Part shown: one piece after another, positions 1 through 11,580 of the stretch
Position numbering within the stretch: position 1 is the stretch's first letter
Layout of the letters: each line of letters opens with the position of its first letter
Assembly: GCF_017654505.1 (NCBI RefSeq)
Contig: NC_054538.1
Location: 19,539,912 to 19,603,911, forward strand
DNA length: 64,000 nucleotides
Direction of reading: 5' to 3'
Source of the DNA: Polyodon spathula
Taxonomy: Eukaryota; Chordata; Actinopteri; Acipenseriformes; Polyodontidae
Made by a program: the position numbers and the translations under genes
The notes under the pieces: generated by a model
What the model was told of the DNA's origin: nothing
The model's input: the letters and a program-made list of their open reading frames with translations, nothing else
The model's database searches: none

Positions 1-122
1 TTCCTAAACTAGCTACATTAACCCTGAAGTGCAATAGCCCTTGTTGCCCACTCCTAAACCAATAGTTTATTTTTCTTACACTATGTGCCATGTGAGATGT
101 GGGTGTTGCTGGTTATTTTCAG

Positions 123-293
123 AGCACAGTGAGGAAAGCGAGGTGTTCCAGGATATCTGCTGGCAGAAAGTGAGCCGGGACTTCATGTGCAGCCGTCCGC
201 TAGTTGGACAACAGACTACTTACACAGAGTGCTGCTGTCTCTATGGGGATGGCTGGGGTATGGACTGTGCTCTTTGCCCATTGAAAACCTCTG
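123..293 (+). CDS. LTBP1: LTBP1 coding exon: first part of the C-terminal 8-Cys (TB) domain
   Basis: LTBP1 is a secreted matrix protein that holds latent TGF-beta complexes and binds fibrillin microfibrils. This 171-nt exon is phase 1 at both ends, between an AG at 121-122 and the donor GTAAGT at 294. It encodes 57 residues including DICWQKVSRDFMCSRPLV and the diagnostic triple cysteine in TECCCLYGDGWGMDCALCP. That is close to the human LTBP1 C-terminal TB domain as I remember it. Seven of the eight domain cysteines are here; the eighth is in the next exon. Upstream exons, including the TGF-beta-binding TB domain, lie outside the window. LTBP2-4 are alternatives, but the downstream EGF sequence and the RASGRP3 neighbour favour LTBP1. 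Confidence 0.95.
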
Positions 294-787
294 GTAAGTG
301 AATAATAATAAGTACTAAAAGTCTTTTGGGTTCAAATAGATACCTTTTATTTCCTGTTCCATGGCGTTATGCATCTATACTTTTCAGAGTGGCTTCTAAT
401 GTCATAGTTCTAGCAAAGCATGTGCCATGTTTAAGTCATTAAGGTTTTCCTGCATACTTGTGCAAGATTAACTACCCCCATCTAACAGCTCTATATTTTT
501 TGATTGTGTACACATTTTACAGAATAATGTATCCCTCTCTGTGTGCTTGTTTAGCTACTTTTCTTCTCTCTTCGGTCTATATTTCATTTTTGCTCCAAAT
601 GATGCAAAAGAAAATTATACGGAACCTAAAATACGCAGTGTTACCCTGGAGGGTCAACCCACTGTTCCTCTTGGTAATTGCACTCATCAAGTGAAAGCAA
701 TCATTTAAACCAATAAAGACCAGCTAATTCAAATGATGTAGGTAATTATAGTAGGAGGGATGAAATTAATGGGAAATATGAAGTGTA

Positions 788-1114
788 CAGCTATGACCAA
801 AAGTTTTGCATCACCTAGAATTTAGAAATGTATAAACATAGAGATATTTTATTTAATAGTATGTAATCAAATAAACTTAAAAATGATATTACAAAAGTCT
901 ACTGTAAGTCATAATAGTAGTACAGTATTTCGTGTTAGATTTCGAAATGTCAATTTTTTCAAATTTTTGTCAGTTTTTCATTAAGTATATGGAAAACTAC
1001 AAAGCAGTATGTAATTCAATATGTTAACATAATATTATTCAGCAGGTTTTATTCGACTTTATGAAGGAAAATCAGTAATTCTACTGAGTGATGCAAAACC
1101 ATTGGCCATAGCTA
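788..1114. mobile_element. Tc1/mariner-type non-autonomous element (MITE)
   Basis: The left end CAGCTATGACCAAAAGTTTT follows a TA at 786-787. The right end, near GTGATGCAAAACCATTGGCC at 1089-1108, is its inverted copy with a few mismatches. The ends resemble fish Tc1-like transposon termini. The 327-bp body is AT-rich with no transposase frame, so mobility would have needed enzyme from elsewhere. A lone copy of the same type of end is at 6138-6168. Confidence 0.7.
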
Positions 1115-1719
1115 TAGTGTTGTTGTGTTTACACAAGTACATCTTAAACATGCTCTGACTCAGTGAATGTCAATTAGCTGGATCCATTTCAAATGCTGCC
1201 TTTGGACGACATTGCTTTAAATCATTTGTCACGAGCAGCTTGCCTTAACTTAATAAGAAAAACAAATTCTCTAGGTTTTTCATTGATATATTGGTTTGTT
1301 GAAAACCCTTTTTCTGCAACTCTATTGAACTTCTTATGCTCATGAAGGCCAGGAAACCGCTGTCAGTCCACAGTGACATCCATCGGTTAAACAAATCAGT
1401 GAAATCATTTGCATGTTCAGAATGCTTTGGTTTCTAGTCCATTATATAGTCCTTCATTTTACTTTTTGTCACAAAGCCAAAGACAAACAGTTTTTGACCT
1501 AAAGTGCTAATTTAACAAGGCCAACTATAATAAACAATGGCACACCGGAAATGAGGAACGTTATTGGAAACACTTTATCTGTTTGTTTTCTTAATTAGTG
1601 ATTTGTCTCAAGCTCGATGTGGGGAAACTTCATACGATCATATAATTGCTTTTGCAAGTTGCTCCGTTCTAGCACTAGAACAATGATATCTAAGCTGCCT
1701 ATACAAAATAGTACTATCA

Positions 1720-1802
1720 GTCTATCAATCAATCAATCAGTTAATCAAATTGATTATGTGTAGCGTCTTTCATGCCAAGGCATCCCAAAGCGCTGCATTC
1801 CA
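1720..1802 (-). repeat. L2-type 3' tail fragment
   Basis: A (TCAA)n run is followed by TGTAGCGTCTTTCATGCCAA and AAAGCGCTGCATTC. This resembles the tail seen more fully at 7835, 15326 and 17790 (TATAGCGCCTTTCATAG ... AAAGCGCTTTACA). It looks like a short, diverged 3' end of an L2-type LINE, or of a SINE using that tail, on the minus strand. Confidence 0.5.
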
Positions 1803-2150
1803 ATTGCATTCCAGCGTGTTTTGGCTCAACTGCCTTCTTTATGCTAATGCATGTGCATGCAAGGCAGGAATTGTTCAATATTAACTGTATACAGGACAGT
1901 GCTTGCTGTCTTGTCTATCTGCCTGCTCTGTAGCTCCACTTCCAAGAGCCAGTGAAACTGGAGTCAGAAGGAATTTATCTTTCAGCCCGGCAGTGACATA
2001 GAAAAACCTGTCCGGCCTTCAAAAGCACAGCGTTAAAGAAACTGATCCTTTCGCTGCTTGCTACAAATTTTGTGAGCGCATCTCCCCACTTCACACCAGA
2101 TGAAGTTTAGGACTTTTAATAAAACAAAAATGGCAGATTTTATAGAAGAA

Positions 2151-2451
2151 TGTGACAGGGTAACCCCAGCCCTGGGGATATTTGTTTTATTTTGTGTAGT
2201 TTGGGTTATGCATGGGTGATTTGAAATGTATATTGGTATTTGGGGTACGAGGAATTCACAGATTAGTTCACGTGCAGACTGTGATTGGACTCGATTGCTA
2301 CTTAATCAGTCCAGACACATTCTGCATGTGAACTAATTTGTGCATTCCCCATGCCCAAATAACAATATACATTTTAAATAACCGTGCTACATAACCCAAA
2401 CAATATAAAATAAACCAAATACACCCAGGACCAGGGGGGTACCCCGTCACA
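2151..2451. repeat. 301-bp near-palindromic (hairpin) element
   Basis: The stretch begins TGTGACAGGGTAACCCC and ends GGGGTACCCCGTCACA. The reverse complement of the right half follows the left half almost to the centre near 2300. Shared blocks include GTTTGGGTTATG, AATGTATATTG and TTAGTTCAC with its mirror. The arms are about 140 bp with scattered mismatches. The TGTGAC/GTCACA ends resemble LTR termini, so this may be two inverted LTR ends or a foldback transposon. No coding content is credible. Confidence 0.75.
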
Positions 2452-3748
2452 GAGTCAGGCTGCATCTTGTTCAAGTAAAACTCCAACATGCCCCTGCTGG
2501 GCATTGTCTTGTGTGCCCTCAGTCAAGCCCTCAAATCAACATGCAGTGGTTTATTTCTTGCCATTTAATTCCATTGTAGTAAATGGGTAATTACCAGTGG
2601 CTCCTGCTCTTATAGGTAACTACCAAGTAATTACATGGAGATGGGCTTTTGAAAAACACTTACATGGTAACATTATGGTACAGGCCATTTCTATTCCACC
2701 AGCTGTTAGCATGTAAGAGCAGAAGAGCACTAGATGGCACAGGTCTCAAGGGCCTCACTATTTGGGTGGTTTGATCACAGTTCCTGTTGTGGTACACATT
2801 GCCGCTTCATCCGGAGGCAGATTCTCCAGGAACATCTGCGCTTCCACGCACATCTACACATCAACCGAATCCTACCAGTAAATTACAATTTGACCCCAAA
2901 CGTTGAACTTAACCCTAACCTTAAAGTGGCTTTCACATTGCAAAATTACTATTGCTTCAGTCCCCCTACTGGCCAATTGAATTAATGTACATCATACAGC
3001 AGTTGTGTTTAGATGTGGACACTGCTGGAGAATTTAGTATCAAACAAATGAACAGCCTGCTGTAGTGGTCCCTTTGATTACTTTTCAAAGCACATGCACA
3101 CTTCCACAGGCACAATACACTTGCGAAAAAAGAGGTTCAAACTACCCATTAGTGCAAAAGTTTAGTAAATACAGCCTTTGGTGTCTATTACTTCATCTTT
3201 TTTTCTTAAAATACACAATACTTACCAACATTTTTATGGCTAGGCTTTTGAAGAAGGCAGAAATATTGACTTCTCACCTACAGTGTTGTCCAGATACCCT
3301 CTATGGTTGCAATGTTGTCATAAATAGGACAGGTGGTCATTATACTGTATATGAGGAACGCAGGCACAAAACTTTGACTTTGAATTTAAAAAAACAAAAA
3401 ACACTACAGAAAAGGACATATCAGTTTTGGAGAGAGTTCAGAGAAGAAAAACTAGACTAAGCACAAGGGTATAAGCCATTAATGATGTGTTCTGCAACAC
3501 CCCAGCTCAAGAAACACTTAAATGAAGGGGAAATTAATGGGAACTTTAACTTGAGTTTTTTTTTATGCAACCGACAACTGAACCAGAAGGAGCTTAGAGA
3601 GTAGAAGGGTTGGGGAGACTTGATTGCATTTTTTAAGAGAATCCCACGATTTCAAATTGAGAACAGGACAGGAGGACCATGGTGCAAGTTTAGACGTTTT
3701 GAGTGGAAACAGATTGTCCCTAACCCAGTCTCCCCTTGTCTCCTCCAG

Positions 3749-3910
3749 AGGATTACGCCACCCTGTGCAATGTGCCCCTGTCTGGGAGCAGACGAAGATA
3801 TGGGGAGGATGCCCTGATGCCCTTTGACACAGACTATCCTGCGCCAGGCGTGGAATACGATTCCCAGCCCTCCAGCCCTGGGTTTTTACCTCTTTTTCAT
3901 GATGAAGAGC
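3749..3910 (+). CDS. LTBP1: LTBP1 coding exon: end of TB domain and linker
   Basis: The acceptor CTCCTCCAG ends at 3748 and the donor GTAAGT starts at 3911. The 162-nt exon keeps phase 1 at both ends. With the carried-over base it reads EDYATLCNVPLSG, whose Cys is the eighth of the TB domain. An acidic and proline-rich linker follows (DALMPFDTDYPAPG, then SQPSSPGFLPLFHDEE). Human LTBP1 has a similar linker (LCNIPVTGRRQPYG as I recall) that joins the TB domain to the last two EGF modules. The linker is the least conserved part of this tail. Confidence 0.93.
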
Positions 3911-4984
3911 GTAAGTGTCACACTTCCTATTCTATATTTCACCAACATATTAGCTTGCTTCGCTCATGCCGCCTGCAGAAAAATACAGTGTTAGTCCGTG
4001 CATTGATTTCAAGGGAAGAAGTGTTAAGACTGTGAAGTAAAAGTGAAGAAAGATCTTTGCTGCCATCTGCTGGTTAGTTGATTTCTTGCATCCAGTTTTG
4101 GTTAAGTCGCATAAACTTGTTTGCTCTGTATAAAACAAGCACACCATTTGTTTTTAACACCTGTTCACTGAATTAACCAGTTCTTTGTGTATCAATATTA
4201 AAGGGTATTTAGCCAAATTGATGTACATTACGTAACTAGTTTAGAAACAAAGGTCTTAAATTGTTTTACGTATTCATCAGCCTTGCAAACCAGTTACTTT
4301 GGTGTTGTTTACAGGTATCATGCTGCAGTATTTCTAATAAGTAAGGCTGTATTGTTTTCACGGTTATCACAGTCTCCTTGATATGTACCCATTGCCGCAT
4401 AATATGTAGTATAAAAAAAAATTCAATTTCTGAAAGAAGTGTAAATATACATATTTTTATCACTTAAAAATAAATACAGCAAACTTTTGCCTTATTGATG
4501 CACTGCCTGTTACCGTGCATTTAGAAAACTGGCAGCCGGGTTAGTTTGCTTCCAGTAAATGATTGAACACACTGCAAAGAGCTGCACAAATTCTTTAAAA
4601 TGTCTTCAATGAAAAAAGACACCTGCTGCTGCAAATTTCTCTGTCCACATTTATGAATGTAGTATCTTGTTTGATGGTGAAAATAAATAGAGTTCACTGA
4701 TGGTGAAAACGGAATGTCTTTAAAAGGTGGACATAAAAATGAAATATTCTACAATGTAGCATTTACTGTTTTTCTGTAAAGCATTTCAATATTTTGGAAT
4801 GTTTCTTGTATAATAACTCTAGAGAAAACTATCAAATTTAAATGTGACAAAGCAATTGGTTCTGCTTTAATAAACATGATGTTTAACTGTGAAACATCTT
4901 GAAATACTGTACCCATGAAATATTGTACCTATTTTTAGGCTGTGAAATGCTGTGAAATAAGCCATATTGAATTACATACCGTTA

Positions 4985-5080
4985 GTTCCCTTTCAAGTAC
5001 GAAATGTAACCGTGAGCAGCTTCCCTATAAGCGCTCAGGTAATCCCATTAGGTAATGGTTACATTTCTATTTCAGGGAAC
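4985..5080. mobile_element. Short inverted-repeat MITE
   Basis: The left end GTTCCCTTTCAAGTACGAAA, leading into TGTAACC, is mirrored at the right end by GGTTACATTTCTATTTCAGG, leading into GAAC. The arms are about 25 bp within a stretch of about 96 bp. There is no coding capacity. The family is not assigned. Confidence 0.6.
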
Positions 5081-5229
5081 CAGGGTTATGATAATAATCT
5101 AACATTTTCCATATACTTAAAGGTATAATTATACTTAAATTGTACAACTATTATGGCTTTCGGTAGACTTTTGCAAAATAATTTTGTAGTTTCTTTGATT
5201 ACATGATGTTAAATAAAATATCTACATTT

Positions 5230-6085
5230 TTAAATGTATTTATTTATACAGAAGAGTTACCCATTGAAACCAAGGCATCATTTACAAGGGGTGCTGCTAG
5301 ACAATAAAACAATTACAAATACAAACAACACAATAAATACATGTGTTGTTTAAACACAAAAAGAACAACATAAATAGGACACATCTATATGTTAATGTGG
5401 ACTAAAAAAAAAAAAACAATGGCACTAGGCTCTAAAAAATCCCCAAATACCATCTTTATAGCCAGAAAATGAGAGATTTGTAAAATTCCATCTTCACACC
5501 ACATTTGTGAGAGCTGAGGTGAAAGATAGTTCACCCAAACACGTGCGAACCCTTGGGACTGCCAAAATAACAGAATCCTGAGAGTGTAAACTAGAGCCAG
5601 TATGAATCCTGTCCAACAGAGCATTCAGATAATGAGAGGCCAAACCTTTAGGAACCTTAACAATAAAACAGCATCAATGAAAAAGCTTCAGATTTCTTGA
5701 TGAGAGCCAGCCTAGTTTTATATGCATATGACAATGATGTGTCAAAGAGGTACAATCTAGAACAAATCTGCAGCATGAATTATATATTACATCCAATTTG
5801 TATAAAGACTTCTTGGAAACATATTATCAGTCACTAACTTTAACCTGCCAGACTGAAAAAGAAAAACCTTCTTATTCTTAAAAAGGAAACCTAATTTAGA
5901 CCTGAATTTTGAAGCCAGTGTATTAATATGATAGTTAAACATAAGATACTCATCAATCCATATGCTTAAGTATTCATAAGAAGAAACTTTCTTCAGTATC
6001 TCTCCATGCAATGTGACAATAACCCAGAATGAATTTCTAACCTTCCTCCTATCAAAGCACAACAACATTGTGTTCATGTTAGGTT
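5230..6085 (-). mobile_element. Non-LTR retrotransposon remnant (C-terminal reverse transcriptase region)
   Basis: The minus frame at 6077-5787 encodes NTMLLCFDRRKVRN, then VSSYEYLSIWIDEYLMFNYH and LASKFRSKLGFLFKNKK. The 'YxYLxIWIDE ... F..HI..LASK' pattern is typical of the region after the catalytic palm of LINE reverse transcriptases. A second minus frame (5624-5385) probably continues the decayed C-terminus. The remnant is interrupted by stops and lacks the catalytic and endonuclease parts. The clade is uncertain. Confidence 0.65.
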
Positions 6086-6137
6086 TTGTTTTTGTTTTTA
6101 TGTTTTTTTTTTAATTATGTCTCAATCCTAAAATTCT

Positions 6138-6168
6138 GGGTGATGCAACACTTTTGTCCACAGCTGTA
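6138..6168. repeat. Lone Tc1-like terminal repeat
   Basis: GGGTGATGCAACACTTTTGT followed by CCACAGCTGTA matches the right end of the Tc1-type MITE at 788-1114 in inverted sense. I saw no partner end nearby, so this is probably a truncated copy. Confidence 0.45.
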
Positions 6169-7088
6169 GATAACGGTACACATTGGTTATACATTGGTTG
6201 TACATAACATAATATTAATAATAAAAGTCACAACTGAATTTATAATCACAAATCCCACATTATCCACCTTCATACCTGCTCCATTGTCCACTTCCATATG
6301 TCTTTATGTTTATTATCATGGACGCTATTACAGACATATCATCGATTGTGCATTCTGGATGTAATATATAAATATGGCTTGATTTGTTAGGATACCCAGT
6401 TGAAAATGAAAAATTTTTAAAGCAAAAAACATTGACCTTCTAAAACCACTATGCAGCCTAGCTTGCAGTTACTTACAATGACACAATGTAAGCCTGCCAT
6501 GCAAGGCACACATACACAAACACACACACATACATACATCACATACTGTATATACAAAGACATGCCCTCATACACAGACTAATTAAGAGATAAAAGCCTT
6601 AACAGGAGAGGCCAAGGTAATTCGGAAATTGAAATAGACACACTCTGCCTGCCTGGATGCCGCTGAATTGAAATTAACTTGAATTGTGTCTGAAGTGGAG
6701 GCTGTTTTTGATCCACGGAGCCTGTAAACTGCTCTTAAAATATTACCACTCCTGTGAAATAAGGTAACACAAACGATCACGACGAAAACGACTTGTTTTT
6801 CTGGATCATCACGCTGTCTCCAAAAATGGCACTGGCTTGGGTATCCTGTGACAAAAAAGCACAATACTCTGTGGAGGACTGGAAGAGATCCCATATATGG
6901 AAGAAAGAGAGATGAGCAAACAAGCGGCCACACATACATAAGCATACATGTGAAAAAACCCTGAGCACGACAGAGACTTCCATATTCGTTATGTGACAAT
7001 AAAGCCAGGCACTGTAATACAACTAGAGAAAAAATGTTGTCAAACTAAAAATAACACGGCAAAAAATAAAACAATGTGCAAATGTTTA

Positions 7089-7666
7089 CAGTGCCTATAG
7101 GAAGCATTCACCCACCTTGGATGTTTTCACAGTTTGTTGTGTTGCAATCTGAAATCTTGATCCATTTAAATGGGATTTTTTTCCCTTTGATTTACAACCT
7201 ACTCAACACTTTCAATGTGTGAAAAAATGTGGGGGGGGGGGGGGGGGGGGAACAAGTCCATTAAAAATAAAAACCTGAAAAGTCTTCATTAGATAAGTAT
7301 TCACCTCCTTTGCTATGACACTCCTAAATAAGATCAGGTGCAACCATTTGCCTTCAGAATTCACTCACTAAGTTAAATGGAGTCCATCTGTGTGCAATAA
7401 AAGCGGTTCACATGATTTCAGATTAAATACACGTGTCTCTGTAAGGTCTCACAGTTCGGTAGTGCAAAGGTGGTTCTACCAAGTATTGACTCGGGGGGGT
7501 GAATACTTATCTAACCAAGACATTTCATTTTTTTTAAAATTTTCATTAACTGTTGTTTCACAATAAATATTCTCTTGCTTCTTCAAAGTGTTGAGTAGGT
7601 TGTATAAATCAAAGGGAAAAAAAATAATTTAAATGCATCAAGATTTCAGGTTATAACACAACAAAT
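7089..7666. mobile_element. Tc1/mariner-type non-autonomous element with long inverted repeats
   Basis: CAGTGCCTATAGGAAGCATT follows a TA at 7087-7088. The inner left repeat (about 7134-7220: TTGTGTTGCAATCTGAAATC, then TTGATCCATTTAAA, later CAACCTACTCAACACTTT) reappears inverted at 7587-7666 (AAAGTGTTGAGTAGGTTG to ATCAAGATTTCAGGTTATAA). The outermost 45 or so bases are missing on the right. A run of 20 G lies at 7231-7250. There is no transposase, so this is an internally deleted Tc1-like element. Confidence 0.75.
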
Positions 7667-7834
7667 ACAATACTTACTGTAGGCCCTGTATGTAGATTTT
7701 AGTTTAGGGTGTGTTTCGTTCCCCCACCTTTCTGAAGATAAATACAAATTTCCAGATGAGTCTAGCAAGTCATTCCCAATCACTAGCTTCCAACATAATA
7801 TTGAGTCAAGATTAATATCAATTAATAAGTCCAT

Positions 7835-8405
7835 CAATCAGTCTTTATTTTATATAGCGCCTTTCATAGTCGACCAACATCACAAAGTGCTCTACAAGAT
7901 ACAGTAACAACAAGAAAATCCATAATACTTTAAATACAGAGAAATATAATACATGATATACAGTAAAAAAAACAAAAAAAAACAAGAATAATACATTAAA
8001 TACAGTGGAAAGTGCATAATGAATGATAGTAGCATAATATGTGAAACAGTAGCAGCAACACTGCAGCTAATAGCAGATATCAGGCTTAAAGAGCATGGAA
8101 AGCAAGAGAGAACAGGTGGGTCTTGAGAGTTGATTTAAAGTGAGCGACGGTGGGAGCATCACGCACCAAAGCTGAGCTGTTCCAAAGAGTCGGAGCCATG
8201 AAGTGTGGTGCACTTTTGCTTGGGGATAACAAGCAGGCCAGAGTCAGAGGACCTCAGCTTGCAGGCAGGGACATAGCGGGTCAGCAGGTTGAGGAGGTAC
8301 TCGGGACCTGTGTGATAAGTCTTGTCTGTGACAGGAATCAGCAGTGCCAATAGCAGGGGTGTTGTAGCTGTTTGCATCAATTCCATAACATCTTTGTAAA
8401 CCATA
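7835..8405 (-). mobile_element. L2-type LINE 3' fragment
   Basis: The minus frame at 8404-8159 encodes TGPEYLLNLLTRYVPACKLR and SSDSGLLVIPKQKCTT, a pattern typical of the C-terminus of L2-clade LINE proteins (PSYLxDLL ... LRSSDxGLLVVP). Towards lower coordinates come non-coding 3' sequence and the tail near 7840 (TATAGCGCCTTTCATAGTCG, then a TCAA run). It lacks two short blocks present in the sister copy at 15326-15900, so it is a decayed copy of the same family. Confidence 0.8.
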
Positions 8406-8981
8406 AAGCTGACATGATTTTTTTTTTAAAGCTTGAGCTGTAACACCATTCCAGTTTTCAGGCTACAACCGGCATTGCCTACATTGTCTTTAAAAAAAGT
8501 GACAGGATAGCACTAATAGGAATGGCTGAAATACGGCTCACATGGCTTATGCCACCTTGCTCTATTTTTGGCAACAACCCTCCTGCTTATCACTCGGATT
8601 GGCTTAACAGACTTTCATATACAGTATGTAGGCTAATGATTTGTCACCAGCCTCAGACCCATGGATAAAGAGTCACAAACATTTATTGAAACAAACACCT
8701 GTACAAGCAAATACAAGAGAAGAGAGGCGTTTGTATGACAATTTCAGGAAATTAATTAAAACATTCTAATTGTTGTTTTTTTTTTGTTTGTTTGTTACTG
8801 TACTGGTTTAGATTTATACCTATCAGTGAATTAAAGGGATGCTCACATGTTTTAATACAATAGTCAAGTTATCTTGACTCAGGTCTCGTTTCTCCCTCAT
8901 GAAAGTGAGAGAGATGGAAACTGTTAAGTTCCTCTATTTAAGGGCCTCTGTTTATTTAGCACGGCTGTTTGTGTTTTGCAG

Positions 8982-9131
8982 ATCAGTACGATGCATTTGA
9001 GGGGCTGCGGGCTGAAGAATGTGGCATCCTGAACGGTTGTGAGAACGGCCGCTGTGTGCGCGTGCAGGAGGGCTACACCTGCGACTGCTTCGATGGGTAC
9101 CACTTGAACATGGCCAAGATGGCCTGTGTTG
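8982..9131 (+). CDS. LTBP1: LTBP1 coding exon: penultimate EGF-like module
   Basis: The acceptor TTTTGCAG ends at 8981 and the donor GTAAGG starts at 9132. The exon is 150 nt, phase 1 at both ends. It reads [20 protein letters not shown], then [20 protein letters not shown], ending MACV. The six cysteines form one EGF-like module without the calcium-binding DxNE start. The block from [14 protein letters not shown] to CDCFDGYHL is almost identical to human LTBP1 as I recall it, and is the strongest identifier of the gene. Confidence 0.96.
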
Positions 9132-10469
9132 GTAAGGAAACTCGATCACAAACACATCAAGAACCCCATTTAGTATGCAACATAAACATGTTTGTCTCTT
9201 GCCTTAATTCTTTGAACAACAAGAAGAAACCTTTTCACTGATAATTGTCTTGTTTTCTTTTAATTTGACATTATGTGGGAATATTTATTAGTGCTATTTA
9301 AGTGCCAATTACAATGCTGTTTTTTTATGAATTGTGTTTGTTAATGTAATTCAGCAAGGTTGAATGGGACGCCTACAGTTAATTCATTCCTATTGCAGCA
9401 CTGAGCAGACAATTACCTTTACATTTTATTAAGGGTAAAAAATACTTTTTTTTTTTCTTTATAACAAAATCACTAAAAGTGTTGTCAAGTAGCACTTAAC
9501 CAAGTTGATCACAACATGAAGCCTAATGAACCTTGACCTCGAACCACAGTTGGTTTCAGACAGACCCAAACTCCTTAGCCTCAAAGAATGTTGGTGCAGC
9601 GAATGCGGGATGTATTAATAGGATGCTCTTCAACTGTGCATGTTCTGCTGAATATTCATGGTAAGGTCTCAGTGCAGCTTGAGCACATACCCTGCTAAGT
9701 GGACTCAGTAATGATGGTGAGGGTATTCTTGGTGACGATGAGACACATTGCAAATGCACGAATTAAGCATGCATACAGATGTTAAACAGGTTCTTATTTA
9801 AATGCTGCTTGTTCTTTAAGTAACCTCGTTGTATTTTCAAACTGATTACATTTTGTTTGTTGTTACTTGATGCTGGACAGACAGCTGTGTCAAAAATGGT
9901 GGAGGAGAAGAGGTTAAACATTGTATAATGACAACAGGGAATAACAGAGCTGAATATGGACTCTGTTGCTCCTGCAGGATTTCAGCTCAGTAACCGTGTT
10001 GACTGGTTGCTTTTCGGACCATAAAAGTGTCACAGGTGCAGGCTAATTTGTGCACTGGCATGCTTGAGGTTTTCCGAGTGATTTGACAGAGTAGGTGGTA
10101 AATGACATAGGGCTCTGTAATTATTCTCCAGCAGGGTTAGAGTCCATTCCTGTTTTTCAATTCCTTTTTTAAATCAATTCCCAATTCCAGTTCTCTTTTA
10201 ATCAATTCCAACTCATCATTGATCAAATTTGCAATTAGCAGTATTCTGTTCAAATGAGCTTCTCACAATTGGAATTGGAATTGGAATTGTAAAACAGGAA
10301 TTGACCCTGAACCTGAGCTCCAGTATCTGGCTATTGTGATCCAGAATCGAAGATTCAAAATGGAAATCTATGGCCATTGTCCAGGAATTGAGTGTTCTCT
10401 TTATAATATGTTCCATGTTCTTATTCTGTGGATAGTAAACCCTTGTCTTTTTGTTTTTCATTATTGCAG
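9132..10469 (+). other. LTBP1: LTBP1 last intron, 1.3 kb
   Basis: GT-AG intron. Its 3' part contains a foldback MITE (10132-10317) ending about 150 bp before the last exon. I see no gene or other repeat in 9132-10131 apart from short T runs. Confidence 0.85.
10132..10317. mobile_element. Foldback MITE rich in AATTCC motifs
   Basis: The left arm (CAGGGTTAGAGTCCATTCCT, then GTTTTTCAATTCC) is mirrored by the right arm (GGAATTGTAAAACAGGAATT, then GACCCTGAACCTG). The right half carries repeated GGAATT units (GGAATTGGAATTGGAATTG). The centre is A/T-rich. There is no coding capacity and the family is unassigned. Confidence 0.65.
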
Positions 10470-10642
10470 ATGTGAACGAATGCACCGAGCTCAACAATAA
10501 AATGTCCCTTTGTAAGAACGCTAAGTGCATCAATACAGAAGGATCTTATAAGTGCGTGTGTCTGCCAGGCTTTGTGCGCTCGGAGCAGCCAAACTACTGC
10601 ATAGGTTCAGAGGAAGCAGAGAAAGGCAGTGAGATGGAGTAA
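10470..10642 (+). CDS. LTBP1: LTBP1 last coding exon: calcium-binding EGF module and C-terminus
   Basis: The acceptor TTATTGCAG ends at 10469 and the frame ends at TAA 10640-10642. It encodes DVNECTELNNKMSLCKNAKC, then INTEGSYKCVCLPGFV and QPNYC, a six-cysteine calcium-binding EGF module. The DVNE start and the CxNTxGSYxC motif carry the calcium ligands and the usual Asn beta-hydroxylation site. A short acidic tail, GSEEAEKGSEME, ends the protein. The tail is shorter than the human one as I recall it but equally acidic. Confidence 0.96.
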
Positions 10643-11580
10643 AGAGGGAGGAGAAGAAACACAACCAGTTATTTAATCTAAGCCCATATACTCTGCACTG
10701 TATAAATCAAACGAAAACATATTCTACTTGAGATGAAGATAAAATGTAGCCTACTATGTGATGTGGTGTCTATATGGAAAACAGCACTGTATAAATATGA
10801 TGTGTTTTGTTTAGAAGGGGATTGAGCTGATTGGAATGGGACTCTAAGCTCCACTGAACTGACAGACCTAGTGGACACTTTGTGTTGTGAGTGAATCACA
10901 GCAGAGCCTTTCCATGCAGATATGTTCTAAACTTAAAAAGTGAAAAGGGCCAACCGACCAATCGAACCAACCACACTTTGTCCTTTCAAAACAGTATTCA
11001 TTTTCCTCTATTTTCTATTGCATAGGAACATTGGCTCACACAGTGGTGAAAATATTTTGTATTGCTATTGTTAAGCCGCATTTGATAAATCTGCAATATG
11101 CATTATGCTGTAAAAGAATGTTATTAATGTAAATTCTTTGAAAGAAGCATTTTTCGGCTTTTTTTTAATTATTATTAATGAATAGAAATACACAGCTGTA
11201 CTTGACTGTGTCTGGAACATGTCTGGACAATGGCAGGTTTTGATTTTATGATGTCTTGTCTGCCCTGTGGAGCAGGCACCTTTTTGTTACCTTACCTTAC
11301 CTTCTTTTTTTTTTTTTTAACGCCCTTTAGAAAGTGAAGTTCATCATTTTATACTCTTTAAACGTTTTCTGCACTTAACTGCGATATAACAAGTCTTGCC
11401 AGGTTGCAAAGCTGCTAAAAGGAACAGCCGTTGGAGTAAGTTTTGTACATTTAAACTAAACAGATGAAAACCAGTTTATGTATTGTAATTTGTAAATGGA
11501 AAAAATTGCTCTTGTATGAATATCCTTACATATTATGCTGTATATTAAACCTCTATAAATAAATCACTTTTTGTATTTTT
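10643..11580 (+). other. LTBP1: LTBP1 3' UTR
   Basis: AT-rich sequence after the stop codon, with no further exon-like frame. The first good poly(A) signal is at 11558-11563, giving a 3' UTR of about 0.9 kb. TTTTTATTT-type A/U-rich stretches occur (for example 11160-11180). Longer 3' UTR forms cannot be excluded, because other AATAAA motifs occur further downstream. Confidence 0.65.
11558..11563 (+). terminator. LTBP1: Poly(A) signal AATAAA of LTBP1
   Basis: AATAAA lies about 915 bp after the stop codon, in TCTATAAATAAATCAC. It is followed by a T-rich stretch (CTTTTTGTATTTTTTTTC) suitable as the downstream element. An ATTAAA occurs just upstream near 11543. Confidence 0.65.

Larger units (their letters stand above)
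294..3748 (+). other. LTBP1: LTBP1 intron, 3.5 kb
   Basis: GT-AG intron between the two exons that share the 8-Cys domain. It contains a Tc1-like MITE (788-1114), a short L2-tail fragment (1720-1802) and a 301-bp hairpin element (2151-2451). I see no supported gene in 1115-1719, 1803-2150 or 2452-3740. The open frames there have no recognisable domain and no splice context. Confidence 0.85.
3911..8981 (+). other. LTBP1: LTBP1 intron, 5.1 kb
   Basis: GT-AG intron separating the TB-linker exon from the first of the last two EGF exons. It holds a short MITE (4985-5080), a non-LTR retrotransposon remnant (5230-6085), a Tc1-end fragment (6138-6168), a Tc1-like MITE (7089-7666) and an L2 fragment (7835-8405). 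I see nothing supportable in 3911-4980, 6170-7080 or 8410-8970. Confidence 0.85.

Noticed and set aside
2909..2925. A telomere-like word (AACCCTAACCTT).
   Set aside because: There is only one and a half units, which is expected by chance.
6583..6999. A 138-residue minus frame in the LTBP1 intron.
   Set aside because: No recognisable domain, no flanking splice signals that fit, and overlapping alternative frames.
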